A stretch of DNA of 64,000 bases from Sphingobacterium thalpophilum (GTDB lineage Bacteria; Bacteroidota; Bacteroidia; Sphingobacteriales; Sphingobacteriaceae). How positions within the stretch are numbered: position 1 is the stretch's first letter; each line of letters opens with the position of its first letter. Below are positions 14,945 through 22,770 of this stretch, one piece after another. Location of the stretch: contig NZ_LR590484.1 in the NCBI RefSeq assembly GCF_901482695.1, forward strand, positions 2,418,001 through 2,482,000. The letters run 5' to 3'. The notes beneath the pieces were generated by a model. It searched no databases. It saw nothing but the letters and a program-made list of their open reading frames with translations, and was not told the origin of the DNA. The position numbers were made by a program, and so were the translations under genes.

Positions 14945-16021
14945 ATGAATGCAGTCTTCGGAGTTATATTTCATTTCATTGGCGGATTCGCCTCGGGAAG
15001 TTTTTATGTGCCGTATAAGAAAGTGAAAAATTGGTCATGGGAATCCATGTGGATTCTAGGCGGACTTTTTTCATGGATTATCGTACCGCCAATAGCGGCG
15101 ATGCTGACTATACCTAATTTTGTTGATATTATTAAAGAGACCGATAATTCTATTTTAGGATATACATTTCTATTTGGCTTGCTTTGGGGAGTCGGAGGCT
15201 TGACTTACGGCCTAGGTGTTCGATATCTCGGTGTATCCTTGGGAAGCAGTATCATTCTGGGCCTGAGTATGGTATTTGGCTCCCTGATGCCGAGTATTTA
15301 CTATTTCTTTAATAAGGCCAGTGGTAAGCATGGGATAGATTATTTTTTCACCACAAATTCTGGGATCTGTATTCTGATCGGGCTCTTGGTCTGTATACTT
15401 GGTGTATACCTCTGCGGTAAGGCAGGTGTTTCTAAAGAGCGACATTTATCCACCTTAGCTGTTGAAAACAAGGCGGATTACAATTTTGGCTTGGGCATCG
15501 TTGTCGCTATCATTTCAGGAATACTGAGTGCCTGTTTCAATTTTGGAATAGAGGCGGGTAAGCCCATGGCGGACGTCGCAAATGCGCTGTGGAAAGCTGC
15601 TAACCCCGATCAAGGGGAATTTCTTTATCAAAATAATGTGACCTACATCGTGATTCTTTGGGGTGGCTTTGCAACGAATTTTCTCTGGTGCCTGTATTTG
15701 TTGATCAAGAACAAAACGTATGGGGATTATGTGAAGTCGGAAACACCTAAAGGTAAAAATCTGCTTTTGTGTGCGATGGCCGGAACGACCTGGTATCTGC
15801 AATTTTTCTTTTATGGTATGGGAGAAAGTCGTTTGGGGAATGGGGCTAGCTCGTGGATATTGCACATGGCATTTATCATCCTGATTTCAAACGCTTGGGG
15901 TGTCGTGCTTAAAGAATGGAAGGGGGTAGACCGATCGACCTATCGTTCCATCATTGGAGGAATCGTAACAATTATTATTTCCATTTGCATTGTGGGATTT
16001 GCAAAGACATTAGAAAATTAA
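14945..16021 (+). CDS. rhaT: L-rhamnose/H+ symporter RhaT
   Basis: An integral inner-membrane protein of 358 residues with about ten hydrophobic segments and no cleavable signal. Family blocks seen are IFHFIGGFASGSFYVPYKKVKNWSWE at the N-terminus (split here as FHFIGGFASGSFYVPYKKVK), GLLWGVGGLTYGLGVRYLG, and SLGSSIILGLSMVFGSLMP. These are diagnostic for RhaT, which imports L-rhamnose with a proton. The length is close to that of the enteric protein. It is the first gene of a four-gene rhamnose operon and starts just downstream of a repeat operator. In the cluster it takes up the monosaccharide released in the periplasm by the GH78 and GH106 enzymes. Confidence 0.93.
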   Translation: MNAVFGVIFHFIGGFASGSFYVPYKKVKNWSWESMWILGGLFSWIIVPPIAAMLTIPNFVDIIKETDNSILGYTFLFGLLWGVGGLTYGLGVRYLGVSLGSSIILGLSMVFGSLMPSIYYFFNKASGKHGIDYFFTTNSGICILIGLLVCILGVYLCGKAGVSKERHLSTLAVENKADYNFGLGIVVAIISGILSACFNFGIEAGKPMADVANALWKAANPDQGEFLYQNNVTYIVILWGGFATNFLWCLYLLIKNKTYGDYVKSETPKGKNLLLCAMAGTTWYLQFFFYGMGESRLGNGASSWILHMAFIILISNAWGVVLKEWKGVDRSTYRSIIGGIVTIIISICIVGFAKTLEN

Positions 16022-16043
16022 TATTTAAATAAATATAGAAGAA

Positions 16044-18152
16044 GTGAAAACGTACAAACATGTCAATTATTTATGGGACGACGAAAAAGCTCAGGCACTA
16101 CAAGGTGATGAAGTGGCTTTACTCTTATATCGTTCGAATATTTTAGGTGCTGATTTAAGGATTACAAATTATGGTGGAGGCAATACGTCCTGCAAAGTTT
16201 GGGAAAAAGACCCCTTGACCGGTGAGCAAGTAGAGGTCATGTGGATTAAAGGGTCAGGAGGAGATATCGGAACACTGAAGAAATCAGGCTTGGCGGCATT
16301 ATATCTCAAGCGCTTACGTAACCTGGAAAATGTGTACCGTGGTCTGGAACATGAAGATGAAATGGTGGAGCTGTTTAACCATTGTATTTATGACCTGGCG
16401 TCAAAAGCGCCATCAATTGATACACCATTGCATGGCTTCCTGCCTTTTAAACACATTGACCATTTGCACCCCGACGCAGCTATTGCGATCGCTGCGGCCA
16501 AGGATGGTAAAAAAATCACTCAGGAGTTGTTCAACGGTACCATTGGCTGGGTAGATTGGCAACGTCCGGGTTTTGATTTAGGCTTACAGCTCAGAGCTTG
16601 TCTAGAAGAAAATCCTGGCATCCGTGGTATTATGCTAGGATCGCATGGACTATTTACCTGGGGCGATACAGCCTATGAATGTTATATAAATTCATTGGAT
16701 GTGATCGAAGCATGTGCCTCCTATCTCGAAGATAACTTTGGAAAAAAACGGCCTGTATTTGGTGGTCAAAAAGAAACGAGTCTACCTCAAGACGAACGGG
16801 CATCACAAGCCGCCAAATTAGCACCGATATTGAGAGGGTTCTGCTCCAGCGAACGTCATATGATCGGGCATTTTACCGATGATGAGCGGGTGTTAGAGTT
16901 TATCAACTCCAATGATCTGGAACGTTTGGCACCATTGGGGACGAGCTGTCCGGATCATTTTTTGAGAACTAAAATTCAGCCATTGGTATTGAATCTCGAC
17001 AAGTCTGAGAATTTGGATGATGTCGAAGGGCTTAAAGCCAAATTGTCGCCTCTATTTGAAGAATATCGGGGAATGTATACGCAGTACTATGAAAGCTGCA
17101 AACACGACAATAGCCCTGCTATCCGTGATAAGAATCCGGTAATCGTCTTATATCCCGGAGTGGGCATGTTCTCTTTTGCAAAAGATAAACAGACAGCACG
17201 TGTGGCAGCCGAATTCTATATTAATGCCATCAATGTCATGAAAGGCGCTGAAGCCGTGAGCGAATATACCGCATTACCGCGTCAGGAAGCGTTCGATATC
17301 GAATACTGGTTGCTCGAGGAGGCGAAGTTACAGCGTATGCCAAAACCAAAAGCCTTGTCGGGTAAGATTGCTTTGGTCACTGGCAGCGGTGGCGGCATTG
17401 GTAAAGCAATAGCAAAGAAGATGGCGCAGGAAGGTGCTGTGGTAGTTCTTAATGACATTAACGCAGAGCGTTTGGCGGAATGCGAACAGGAGTTTGTTAC
17501 GCACTTTGGTAAAGATGCCGTTATCTCCACTTTATTGGATGTAACCGACGAAGCTCAGATACGTGAAGCATTGAAGACTGCTTCGCTCGCATTTGGTGGA
17601 ATCGATATCGTGGTTAACAACGCAGGGCTGTCAATTTCCAAATCCATCGAAGACCATACCCAAAAAGATTGGAATCTTCTATATGATGTTTTGGTAAAGG
17701 GACAGTTTTTGGTGACTCAGGCAGTAACGCCCATTTTAAAAGGACAACATATTGGCGGAGATATCCTGAATATTGTGAGTAAGAATGCATTGGTAAGCGG
17801 GCCTAACAATATAGGTTACGGAAGTGCAAAGGCTGCACAGCTGCATCTGAGTAGGTTGTGTGCTGCCGAACTTGGACCTTTTAAGGTGCGGGTCAATGTT
17901 GTTAACCCAGATGCGGTGATCTCTGATAGTAATATATGGGCTGGCGGATGGGCTGAAGGCCGCGCAAAGGCTTATGGCGTAACAGTGGAGGAACTGCCGG
18001 CTTACTATGCCAAGAGAACATTGCTGAATGAAATTATTCTTCCCGAAGATATCGCAAATGCCTGTTTTGCCTTTGTGGGAGGTCTTCTGCATAAGTCCAC
18101 AGGAAACGTTCTGAACGTAGACGGAGGCGTAGCGATGGCGTTTGTACGTTAA
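16044..18152 (+). CDS. rhaEW: Bifunctional rhamnulose-1-phosphate aldolase / L-lactaldehyde dehydrogenase
   Basis: 702 residues starting with GTG; the first residues (KHVNYLWDDEKAQAL) match the usual start of this family, so the GTG is preferred over later ATGs. Residues about 1-420 form a class II aldolase domain (GADLRITNYGGGNTSCK; metal His in HIDHLHPD near residue 140). From about residue 435 a short-chain dehydrogenase domain follows, with the nucleotide motif VTGSGGGIG near 444, NNAG, and the catalytic Tyr-x3-Lys in YGSAK near 592. The aldolase splits rhamnulose-1-phosphate into DHAP and L-lactaldehyde; the second domain is thought to oxidise lactaldehyde to lactate, as in the Bacillus RhaEW fusion. 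Cytoplasmic. It lies 22 bp after rhaT. Confidence 0.92.
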   Translation: MKTYKHVNYLWDDEKAQALQGDEVALLLYRSNILGADLRITNYGGGNTSCKVWEKDPLTGEQVEVMWIKGSGGDIGTLKKSGLAALYLKRLRNLENVYRGLEHEDEMVELFNHCIYDLASKAPSIDTPLHGFLPFKHIDHLHPDAAIAIAAAKDGKKITQELFNGTIGWVDWQRPGFDLGLQLRACLEENPGIRGIMLGSHGLFTWGDTAYECYINSLDVIEACASYLEDNFGKKRPVFGGQKETSLPQDERASQAAKLAPILRGFCSSERHMIGHFTDDERVLEFINSNDLERLAPLGTSCPDHFLRTKIQPLVLNLDKSENLDDVEGLKAKLSPLFEEYRGMYTQYYESCKHDNSPAIRDKNPVIVLYPGVGMFSFAKDKQTARVAAEFYINAINVMKGAEAVSEYTALPRQEAFDIEYWLLEEAKLQRMPKPKALSGKIALVTGSGGGIGKAIAKKMAQEGAVVVLNDINAERLAECEQEFVTHFGKDAVISTLLDVTDEAQIREALKTASLAFGGIDIVVNNAGLSISKSIEDHTQKDWNLLYDVLVKGQFLVTQAVTPILKGQHIGGDILNIVSKNALVSGPNNIGYGSAKAAQLHLSRLCAAELGPFKVRVNVVNPDAVISDSNIWAGGWAEGRAKAYGVTVEELPAYYAKRTLLNEIILPEDIANACFAFVGGLLHKSTGNVLNVDGGVAMAFVR

Positions 18153-18162
18153 TTTTTATATC

Positions 18163-18207
18163 TTAGGTGTCGCGTTCGGAAAGGGAAAAAATGTACGCGA
18201 CACCTAA
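18163..18207 (+). repeat. Perfect 13-bp inverted repeat between rhaEW and rhaI
   Basis: TTAGGTGTCGCGT (18163-18175) is the exact reverse complement of ACGCGACACCTAA (18195-18207), with a 19-nt A/G-rich loop. The 3' side is followed by CATTTTC rather than a T run, so it is a poor terminator. It may protect or process the mRNA between two operon genes, or act as a weak attenuator that sets the rhaI/kinase level. Confidence 0.7.
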
Positions 18208-18233
18208 CATTTTCACACGATAACCATTACATT

Positions 18234-19508
18234 ATGATTCTGGATAAACAAATTATAGATCAACACAATAACCAATTAAAGGATAAACACGAGCGAGCGT
18301 TTAACTATTTATCTTCGGATATTGTGAACGTAGAAGGCATTTTGGATAAACTTCAAAAATTTCAGATTGCCATTCCAAGCTGGGCATTGGGTACAGGCGG
18401 AACACGTTTTGGGCGCTTTTCCGGGGCAGGTGAGCCGGGCACGCTAGAGCAGAAGCTCGAGGATGTAGCTCTATTACATACGCTGAATAAATCAAGTGGC
18501 GCAATTTCTCTACATATCCCATGGGATATTCCGAAAGATGCGGAGAAAATCAAGGCATTGGCCGCTTCGCTAGGCATTGGTTTTGATGCCGTCAATTCAA
18601 ATACTTTTCAGGATCAAGCAGGGCAGGAACACAGTTACAAGTTCGGATCCCTCCATCATGTAGACCCTAAGGTCCGTGAACAGGCAATTGCTCATAACAT
18701 TGAGGTAATCAATTATGGAAAAGCCTTGGGGTCGAAGTCGTTAACGGTTTGGTTGGCAGACGGTTCGTCTTTCCCCGGGCAGCTGAATTTTAGGGAGGCC
18801 TTCCAAAATACATTATCCAGCCTAAGTGAGATTTACAAACATTTACCCGACGACTGGAAACTTTTTGTTGAATACAAAGCCTTTGAACCTTACTTCTATT
18901 CGACCACCATCGGCGATTGGGGACAGTCATTGCTATTGGCCAATAAACTGGGGCCCAAAGCCTATACATTGGTGGATCTGGGACACCATTTGCCAAATGC
19001 AAACATCGAGCAAATCGTTTCGTTGTTGCTGATGGAGGGTAAATTGGGTGGATTCCATTTTAACGATAGTAAGTATGCGGATGATGACCTCACAGCCGGA
19101 AGTATCAAGCCTTACCAGTTATTCTTGATCTTCAACGAACTGGTTGACGGTATGGACCTGAACGGAATTGATCATGCTACCGGGCTTGGCTGGATGATTG
19201 ATGCGTCTCATAACTTGAAGGATCCGCTGGTCGACCTGCTGCAGTCGGTTGAAGCAATTAAAATCGCCTATGCGCAGGCCTTGTTGGTCGACCGCAAGGC
19301 ACTGAAACAGGCCCAGCAAGGTAACGATATTGTGAGGGCACAGGAAATCCTGCAAGATGCATTCCGTACCGATGTCAGGCCGCTTGTCGCTGAGGCTAGG
19401 CTAAGAAGCGGGGCAGCCTTGCAGCCAGTACAATTATTCAACGAACAAAACTTACGGGCAAAACTCATTGAGGAACGCGGAATCAATTCTGTCGCTACAG
19501 GTTTGTAA
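18234..19508 (+). CDS. rhaI: L-rhamnose isomerase (RhaI type)
   Basis: A cytoplasmic 424-residue TIM-barrel isomerase that converts L-rhamnose to L-rhamnulose. It belongs to the shorter RhaI type known from Pseudomonas and Bacteroidota rather than the enteric RhaA type. Family blocks: IAIPSWALGTGGTRFGRF near the N-terminus, metal-ligand strands FVEYKAFEP and TLVDLGHHLPNANIEQ, and GGFHFNDSKYADDDL. The C-terminal part (ARLRSGAALQPVQLF) is also typical. It lies between the aldolase/dehydrogenase and the kinase, separated from the former by an 81-bp gap that holds a strong inverted repeat. Confidence 0.93.
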   Translation: MILDKQIIDQHNNQLKDKHERAFNYLSSDIVNVEGILDKLQKFQIAIPSWALGTGGTRFGRFSGAGEPGTLEQKLEDVALLHTLNKSSGAISLHIPWDIPKDAEKIKALAASLGIGFDAVNSNTFQDQAGQEHSYKFGSLHHVDPKVREQAIAHNIEVINYGKALGSKSLTVWLADGSSFPGQLNFREAFQNTLSSLSEIYKHLPDDWKLFVEYKAFEPYFYSTTIGDWGQSLLLANKLGPKAYTLVDLGHHLPNANIEQIVSLLLMEGKLGGFHFNDSKYADDDLTAGSIKPYQLFLIFNELVDGMDLNGIDHATGLGWMIDASHNLKDPLVDLLQSVEAIKIAYAQALLVDRKALKQAQQGNDIVRAQEILQDAFRTDVRPLVAEARLRSGAALQPVQLFNEQNLRAKLIEERGINSVATGL

Positions 19509-19520
19509 TAGGGAAGAAGA

Positions 19521-20888
19521 ATGAAGGGGAAACCAATACCAGTAGTGGCCATCTTTGACGTTGGGAAGACCAATAAAAAATTATTTCTCTTTAATGAGCA
19601 GTATCAGATAGTTTTTGAACGATCTGCTCGTTTTTTGGAGACTACTGACGAGGATGGGGATAGCTGTGAAAACCTAGAGAGTCTGCGTTTGTCAGTTTTT
19701 GACTCATTGCATGAGGTGTTCCGGAATGGAGAGTTTGAAATCAAAGCGATTAACTTTACTTCTTATGGAGCGAGTTTCGTCTACATTGACAAAGATGGCC
19801 GGCCGTTAACACCATTATACAACTATTTGAAGGATTATCCTAAGAAATTACTGGAATCCTTTTACGCTCAGTATGGAGGAAAAGATAGGTTTTCTTTGGA
19901 GACATCGTCTCCGAGTTTAGGAAGTCTGAATTCAGGATTGCAGATTTACCGTCTTTTGAAGTTAAGGCCCGAGCTATTCAAGGAAGTGAAATGGGCCCTG
20001 CACCTTCCGCAATACTTGAGTTATCTGATCTCAGGGCAGCCTTATTCGGATATGACAAGTATTGGTTGTCATACAGCACTTTGGGATTTTAGCAAAAATA
20101 ATTACCATCGGTGGGTGAATGATACAGGTATTATCCAGAAAATGGCGCCAATTGTCCAGGGGGATCAGCTGTTTCGGGCAACTTTTCCCGGCAGCGGCTA
20201 TCTTGTGGGCAGCGGTTTGCACGACAGTTCCTCAGCTTTGATCCCGTATCTGTTGAATTTTCATGAACCCTTTGTTCTGATCTCAACAGGTACTTGGTGT
20301 ATTTCTTTTAATCCTTTTAATACCGAATCATTGACAAAAGAAGAGCTGAACCAGGATTGCCTCATGTATATGACGTACACAGGTCGCCCTGTAAAGGCAT
20401 CTCGGTTGTTTGCGGGATATACACATGAAGAGCAGATCAAACGCATTGCGCAGTTTTTTCAGGTGTCCACAGGCAAGTTTAAACAGATTAATCTCGATTG
20501 GGATATTATTGAAAAGTATCAGGTCATGGATATTTCCGATGAGCTGGACGCTTTCTCATCCATTGATTTGAATCATTTCAAAACCTATGTCGAGGCGTAT
20601 CATGTGCTGATGATGTATCTGGTCAAAGCTCAGATTAAATCAACCTCGCTGATTCTTCAAAATAATGGTGTTCAGCGGATATTTGTGGATGGAGGATTTA
20701 GCCGTAATGTGATTTATATGACCTTACTGGCGCAGGCATTCCCACATAGCGAGGTGTTTGGGGCTTCAATGGCTCAGGCAACCGCGCTTGGTGCCGCGTT
20801 GGTCATCCATGACCATTGGAATAAACAGCCTATTCCCAACGATATTATTGAACTACGTTATTTTAGGGCGAAGCAGCGGTGGTATTAA
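19521..20888 (+). CDS. rhaB: FGGY-family carbohydrate kinase, probable rhamnulokinase
   Basis: A cytoplasmic kinase of 455 residues with the two-lobed actin-like fold. The N-terminal phosphate loop is VVAIFDVGKTNKKLFLF; other blocks are INFTSYGASFVYID, GLHDSSSALIPYLL, FVLISTGTWCISF (second phosphate/adenosine region) and FVDGGFSRNVIYMTLLAQAF near the C-terminus. The family phosphorylates ketoses or polyols. Position 12 bp after rhaI and within the rhamnose operon makes L-rhamnulose the obvious substrate; fuculose is the main alternative from sequence alone. A terminator follows 47 bp downstream. Confidence 0.82.
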   Translation: MKGKPIPVVAIFDVGKTNKKLFLFNEQYQIVFERSARFLETTDEDGDSCENLESLRLSVFDSLHEVFRNGEFEIKAINFTSYGASFVYIDKDGRPLTPLYNYLKDYPKKLLESFYAQYGGKDRFSLETSSPSLGSLNSGLQIYRLLKLRPELFKEVKWALHLPQYLSYLISGQPYSDMTSIGCHTALWDFSKNNYHRWVNDTGIIQKMAPIVQGDQLFRATFPGSGYLVGSGLHDSSSALIPYLLNFHEPFVLISTGTWCISFNPFNTESLTKEELNQDCLMYMTYTGRPVKASRLFAGYTHEEQIKRIAQFFQVSTGKFKQINLDWDIIEKYQVMDISDELDAFSSIDLNHFKTYVEAYHVLMMYLVKAQIKSTSLILQNNGVQRIFVDGGFSRNVIYMTLLAQAFPHSEVFGASMAQATALGAALVIHDHWNKQPIPNDIIELRYFRAKQRWY

Positions 20889-20935
20889 CGATGAGCGGAG
20901 TTAAGAATTTAGTTTTTTTATTAGTTATCAGTAAA

Positions 20936-20963
20936 GGTCAGCCAATTATCGGCTGGCCTTTTT
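20936..20963 (+). terminator. Rho-independent terminator of the rha operon
   Basis: GGTCAGCC pairs with GGCTGGCC (one G-U pair) around a 7-nt loop and is followed by TTTTT. It lies 47 bp after the kinase stop codon. Confidence 0.8.
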
Positions 20964-21010
20964 AGTTTTTGATGACAAGCATGATCGCGCTTCTACAAGG
21001 TACCAAAATA

Positions 21011-21044
21011 AAAAGGTTTCCAAACGGGCGTAAGGAAACCTTTT
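21011..21044 (+). repeat. Perfect 11-bp hairpin, leader copy A
   Basis: AAAAGGTTTCC (21011-21021) and GGAAACCTTTT (21034-21044) are exact inverted arms with loop AAACGGGCGTAA. A closely similar hairpin stands at 45706, and both are followed by a CCTAAA-A/T-rich-ATG sequence. It could act as a terminator (short T run) or as a leader hairpin. Confidence 0.7.
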
Positions 21045-21062
21045 ATTAAAAAACCTAAAATT

Positions 21063-21149
21063 ATGAATAATTATACCAATTATTATATGATGGTTAAAGA
21101 TGCTCAAAATTCCCGGATTAGCTGTCCTGAACTGTTGGCAAAAGGGTAG
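21063..21149 (+). CDS. Possible leader peptide A (28 codons), uncertain
   Basis: An ATG preceded by ACCTAAAATT opens a 28-codon ORF (MNNYTNYYMMVKDAQNSRIS...) that ends just before the operator of the next gene. The start context and the upstream hairpin match those of the small ORF at 45764, but the two peptides differ in sequence. It may be a translated leader, the remnant of a lost gene start, or chance. I recognise no family. Confidence 0.25.
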   Translation: MNNYTNYYMMVKDAQNSRISCPELLAKG

Positions 21150-21196
21150 CACAGGTAAGCACAGGTTGGCCTGATGAACATGAAAAATTATATTTG
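21150..21196 (+). promoter_or_regulatory. Predicted operator/promoter of the CE12-like gene
   Basis: The tandem AGCACAGGTA-AGCACAGGTT places CAGG at 21152 and 21162, 10 bp apart. TTGG ends the second copy, and TATATTTG (21189-21196), a perfect TAnnTTTG -7 element, follows after 19 bp. The ATG at 21221 is 24 bp further on. Confidence 0.7.
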
Positions 21197-21220
21197 AGCT
21201 TCCTAAATTAAAGATACTTA

Positions 21221-22531
21221 GTGATGAAGAGATTACTCTTAACGATCGGATTATTTATGCTGTTCTGTGGTGTTTTGTCTGCTGAACAGATTGTCAGGGA
21301 ATTTCGCTTTGGTGGTACCAAGAAAAACCAGACTGTAATTTCTTTAAGGGAAGCACAAGCCTATACGGATAAGCAAGGATATGGTTTTGAATTTTCAACA
21401 GAACAAGATGTCAGGATTGATCCAAAGAATAAAAGCCTTTTTAGCGAAAAGCCATTTTATTTTTCAGTAAAAGTTCCTGAGGGCAATTATAAAATTACGA
21501 TTATCTATCATGGTTTGAGCGATAAGCCTTACCGCAGTACTGTGCGGTCTGAATCCCGGAGACTGCAGATTGAAAACCAAGAGGTGTTACCTAATAAATC
21601 TTTAGAGAGGACCTTTATTGTACATATCAAAGACCCAAAGATTGCTTCTGGCGAAACTGTAAGATTAAAGATGCCCAGGGAGCGGCACAAGCTGGACTGG
21701 GATGATAAGCTGACTTTTGAGTTTCAACAGACGAATTGTATTTTGGCTATTCGTATTGAAGCGATAAGTAATGTCCCGACTGTATTTTTAGCGGGTAACT
21801 CTACGGTAGTTAATCAAGAGGATGAGCCCTGGGCATCCTGGGGACAAATGATTCCTCGTTTTTTTGATGCTGGCGTTGCCATTGCTAACCATGCCGAATC
21901 CGGCTTGGCATTAAGTTCGTTCTTGTCCTCAAAAAGATTGGAAAAAATTCTCTCTGTCGCCAAATCGGGAGATTATTTATTGATCGAATTTGGGCACAAT
22001 GATCAAAAAGAAAAAGGAGAAAATGCTGGTGCGTATAAGGGGTACAGTGAACGTTTGCGTTATTTTGTTCGTGAATTTCGGGCGAAAGGTGGTATTCCAG
22101 TTATACTCACTTCGACAGCGCGACGCTCATTTGACGAACAGGGGCATTTGGTTCATACTTTAGGTGATTTTCCAGATGCGGCTCGTAAAGTCGCAGCAGA
22201 ACTTCAAGTCCCATTGATTGATCTGAATAAGAAAACCAGTATGTTTTATGAAGCCTTGGGCGTTGAGGGTTCCAAACGGGCATTTGTCCACTATCCTGCG
22301 CATACTTACCCAAATCAGGAAAATGCACTGGCTGATAATACCCATTTTAATCCTTACGGTGCCTATGAAATTGCAAAGATGGTACTCACTGGGATCAAAG
22401 AAAATCAGTTGGCGATAGCGGGGCATATCATCGATTTTCAGGGCTTTGATCCACAACATCCAGATGACTGTCAAACTTGGTATTGGCCTCCAAGTTTGGT
22501 CCATAGTATTCTAAAACCAGATGGCAATTAG
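21221..22531 (+). CDS. CE12-like rhamnogalacturonan acetylesterase with N-terminal beta domain
   Basis: A secreted 436-residue SGNH hydrolase (signal MMKRLLLTIGLFMLFCGVLSA; ATG 21221 or 21224). Residues about 20-185 form a beta-rich domain opening with EQIVREFRFGGTKK; such a domain is common in CE12 proteins. The esterase part has the Ser block FLAGNSTVVNQ, the Asn-bearing block LIEFGHNDQKEKG, and the Asp/His block ADNTHFNPYGAYEI. Family role: removal of O-acetyl groups from rhamnogalacturonan backbone galacturonate. It has its own operator and a terminator, so it is probably transcribed alone between the catabolic operon and the uptake operon. Confidence 0.85.
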   Translation: MMKRLLLTIGLFMLFCGVLSAEQIVREFRFGGTKKNQTVISLREAQAYTDKQGYGFEFSTEQDVRIDPKNKSLFSEKPFYFSVKVPEGNYKITIIYHGLSDKPYRSTVRSESRRLQIENQEVLPNKSLERTFIVHIKDPKIASGETVRLKMPRERHKLDWDDKLTFEFQQTNCILAIRIEAISNVPTVFLAGNSTVVNQEDEPWASWGQMIPRFFDAGVAIANHAESGLALSSFLSSKRLEKILSVAKSGDYLLIEFGHNDQKEKGENAGAYKGYSERLRYFVREFRAKGGIPVILTSTARRSFDEQGHLVHTLGDFPDAARKVAAELQVPLIDLNKKTSMFYEALGVEGSKRAFVHYPAHTYPNQENALADNTHFNPYGAYEIAKMVLTGIKENQLAIAGHIIDFQGFDPQHPDDCQTWYWPPSLVHSILKPDGN

Positions 22532-22551
22532 TTTTGTATTGATATAACTTT

Positions 22552-22586
22552 AGGTCGGGCAGTAATGGTCCGGCCTTTTTTGTGTG
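22552..22586 (+). terminator. Rho-independent terminator after the CE12-like gene
   Basis: GGTCGG pairs with CCGGCC (one U-G pair) around GCAGTAATGGT and is followed by six Ts. It separates the esterase from the uptake operon. Confidence 0.7.
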
Positions 22587-22601
22587 CTCTGTGCTGATTT
22601 A

Positions 22602-22648
22602 GGCAGGATAGTGCAGGTTGGTACAAGTGTATTTTAGACATATATTTG
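22602..22648 (+). promoter_or_regulatory. Predicted operator/promoter of the FAS1-SusCD operon
   Basis: GGCAGGATAGTGCAGGTTGG places CAGG at 22604 and 22614, 10 bp apart. The perfect -7 element TATATTTG starts at 22641, 27 bp after the second half-site and 19 bp after TTGG, as at 21150. The 5' UTR to the ATG at 22771 would be about 115 nt and contains a hairpin. Confidence 0.7.
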
Positions 22649-22657
22649 TTACACCAA

Positions 22658-22692
22658 TTATGAACCGCAAAAGACAATCTTTCGTTTCATAA
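22658..22692 (+). repeat. Hairpin in the 5' UTR of the uptake operon
   Basis: TTATGAACCG (22658-22667) pairs with CGTTTCATAA (22683-22692) with one mismatch around a 15-nt loop. It lies just downstream of the predicted start site and could affect mRNA stability. Confidence 0.4.
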
Positions 22693-22770
22693 AACGCATT
22701 ATTTGAAGTATCTCACAGGGGATTTGCCGTAATTTATTGTTAATCAAATTTTTGACCTAATACATTTACT

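Larger units (their letters stand above)
20889..21220. other. 332-bp intergenic region after the rha operon
   Basis: No gene of ordinary size. In order it holds the rha terminator, a perfect 11-bp hairpin, a possible 28-codon ORF, the direct-repeat operator and the promoter of the CE12-like gene; each has its own entry. Confidence 0.8.
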
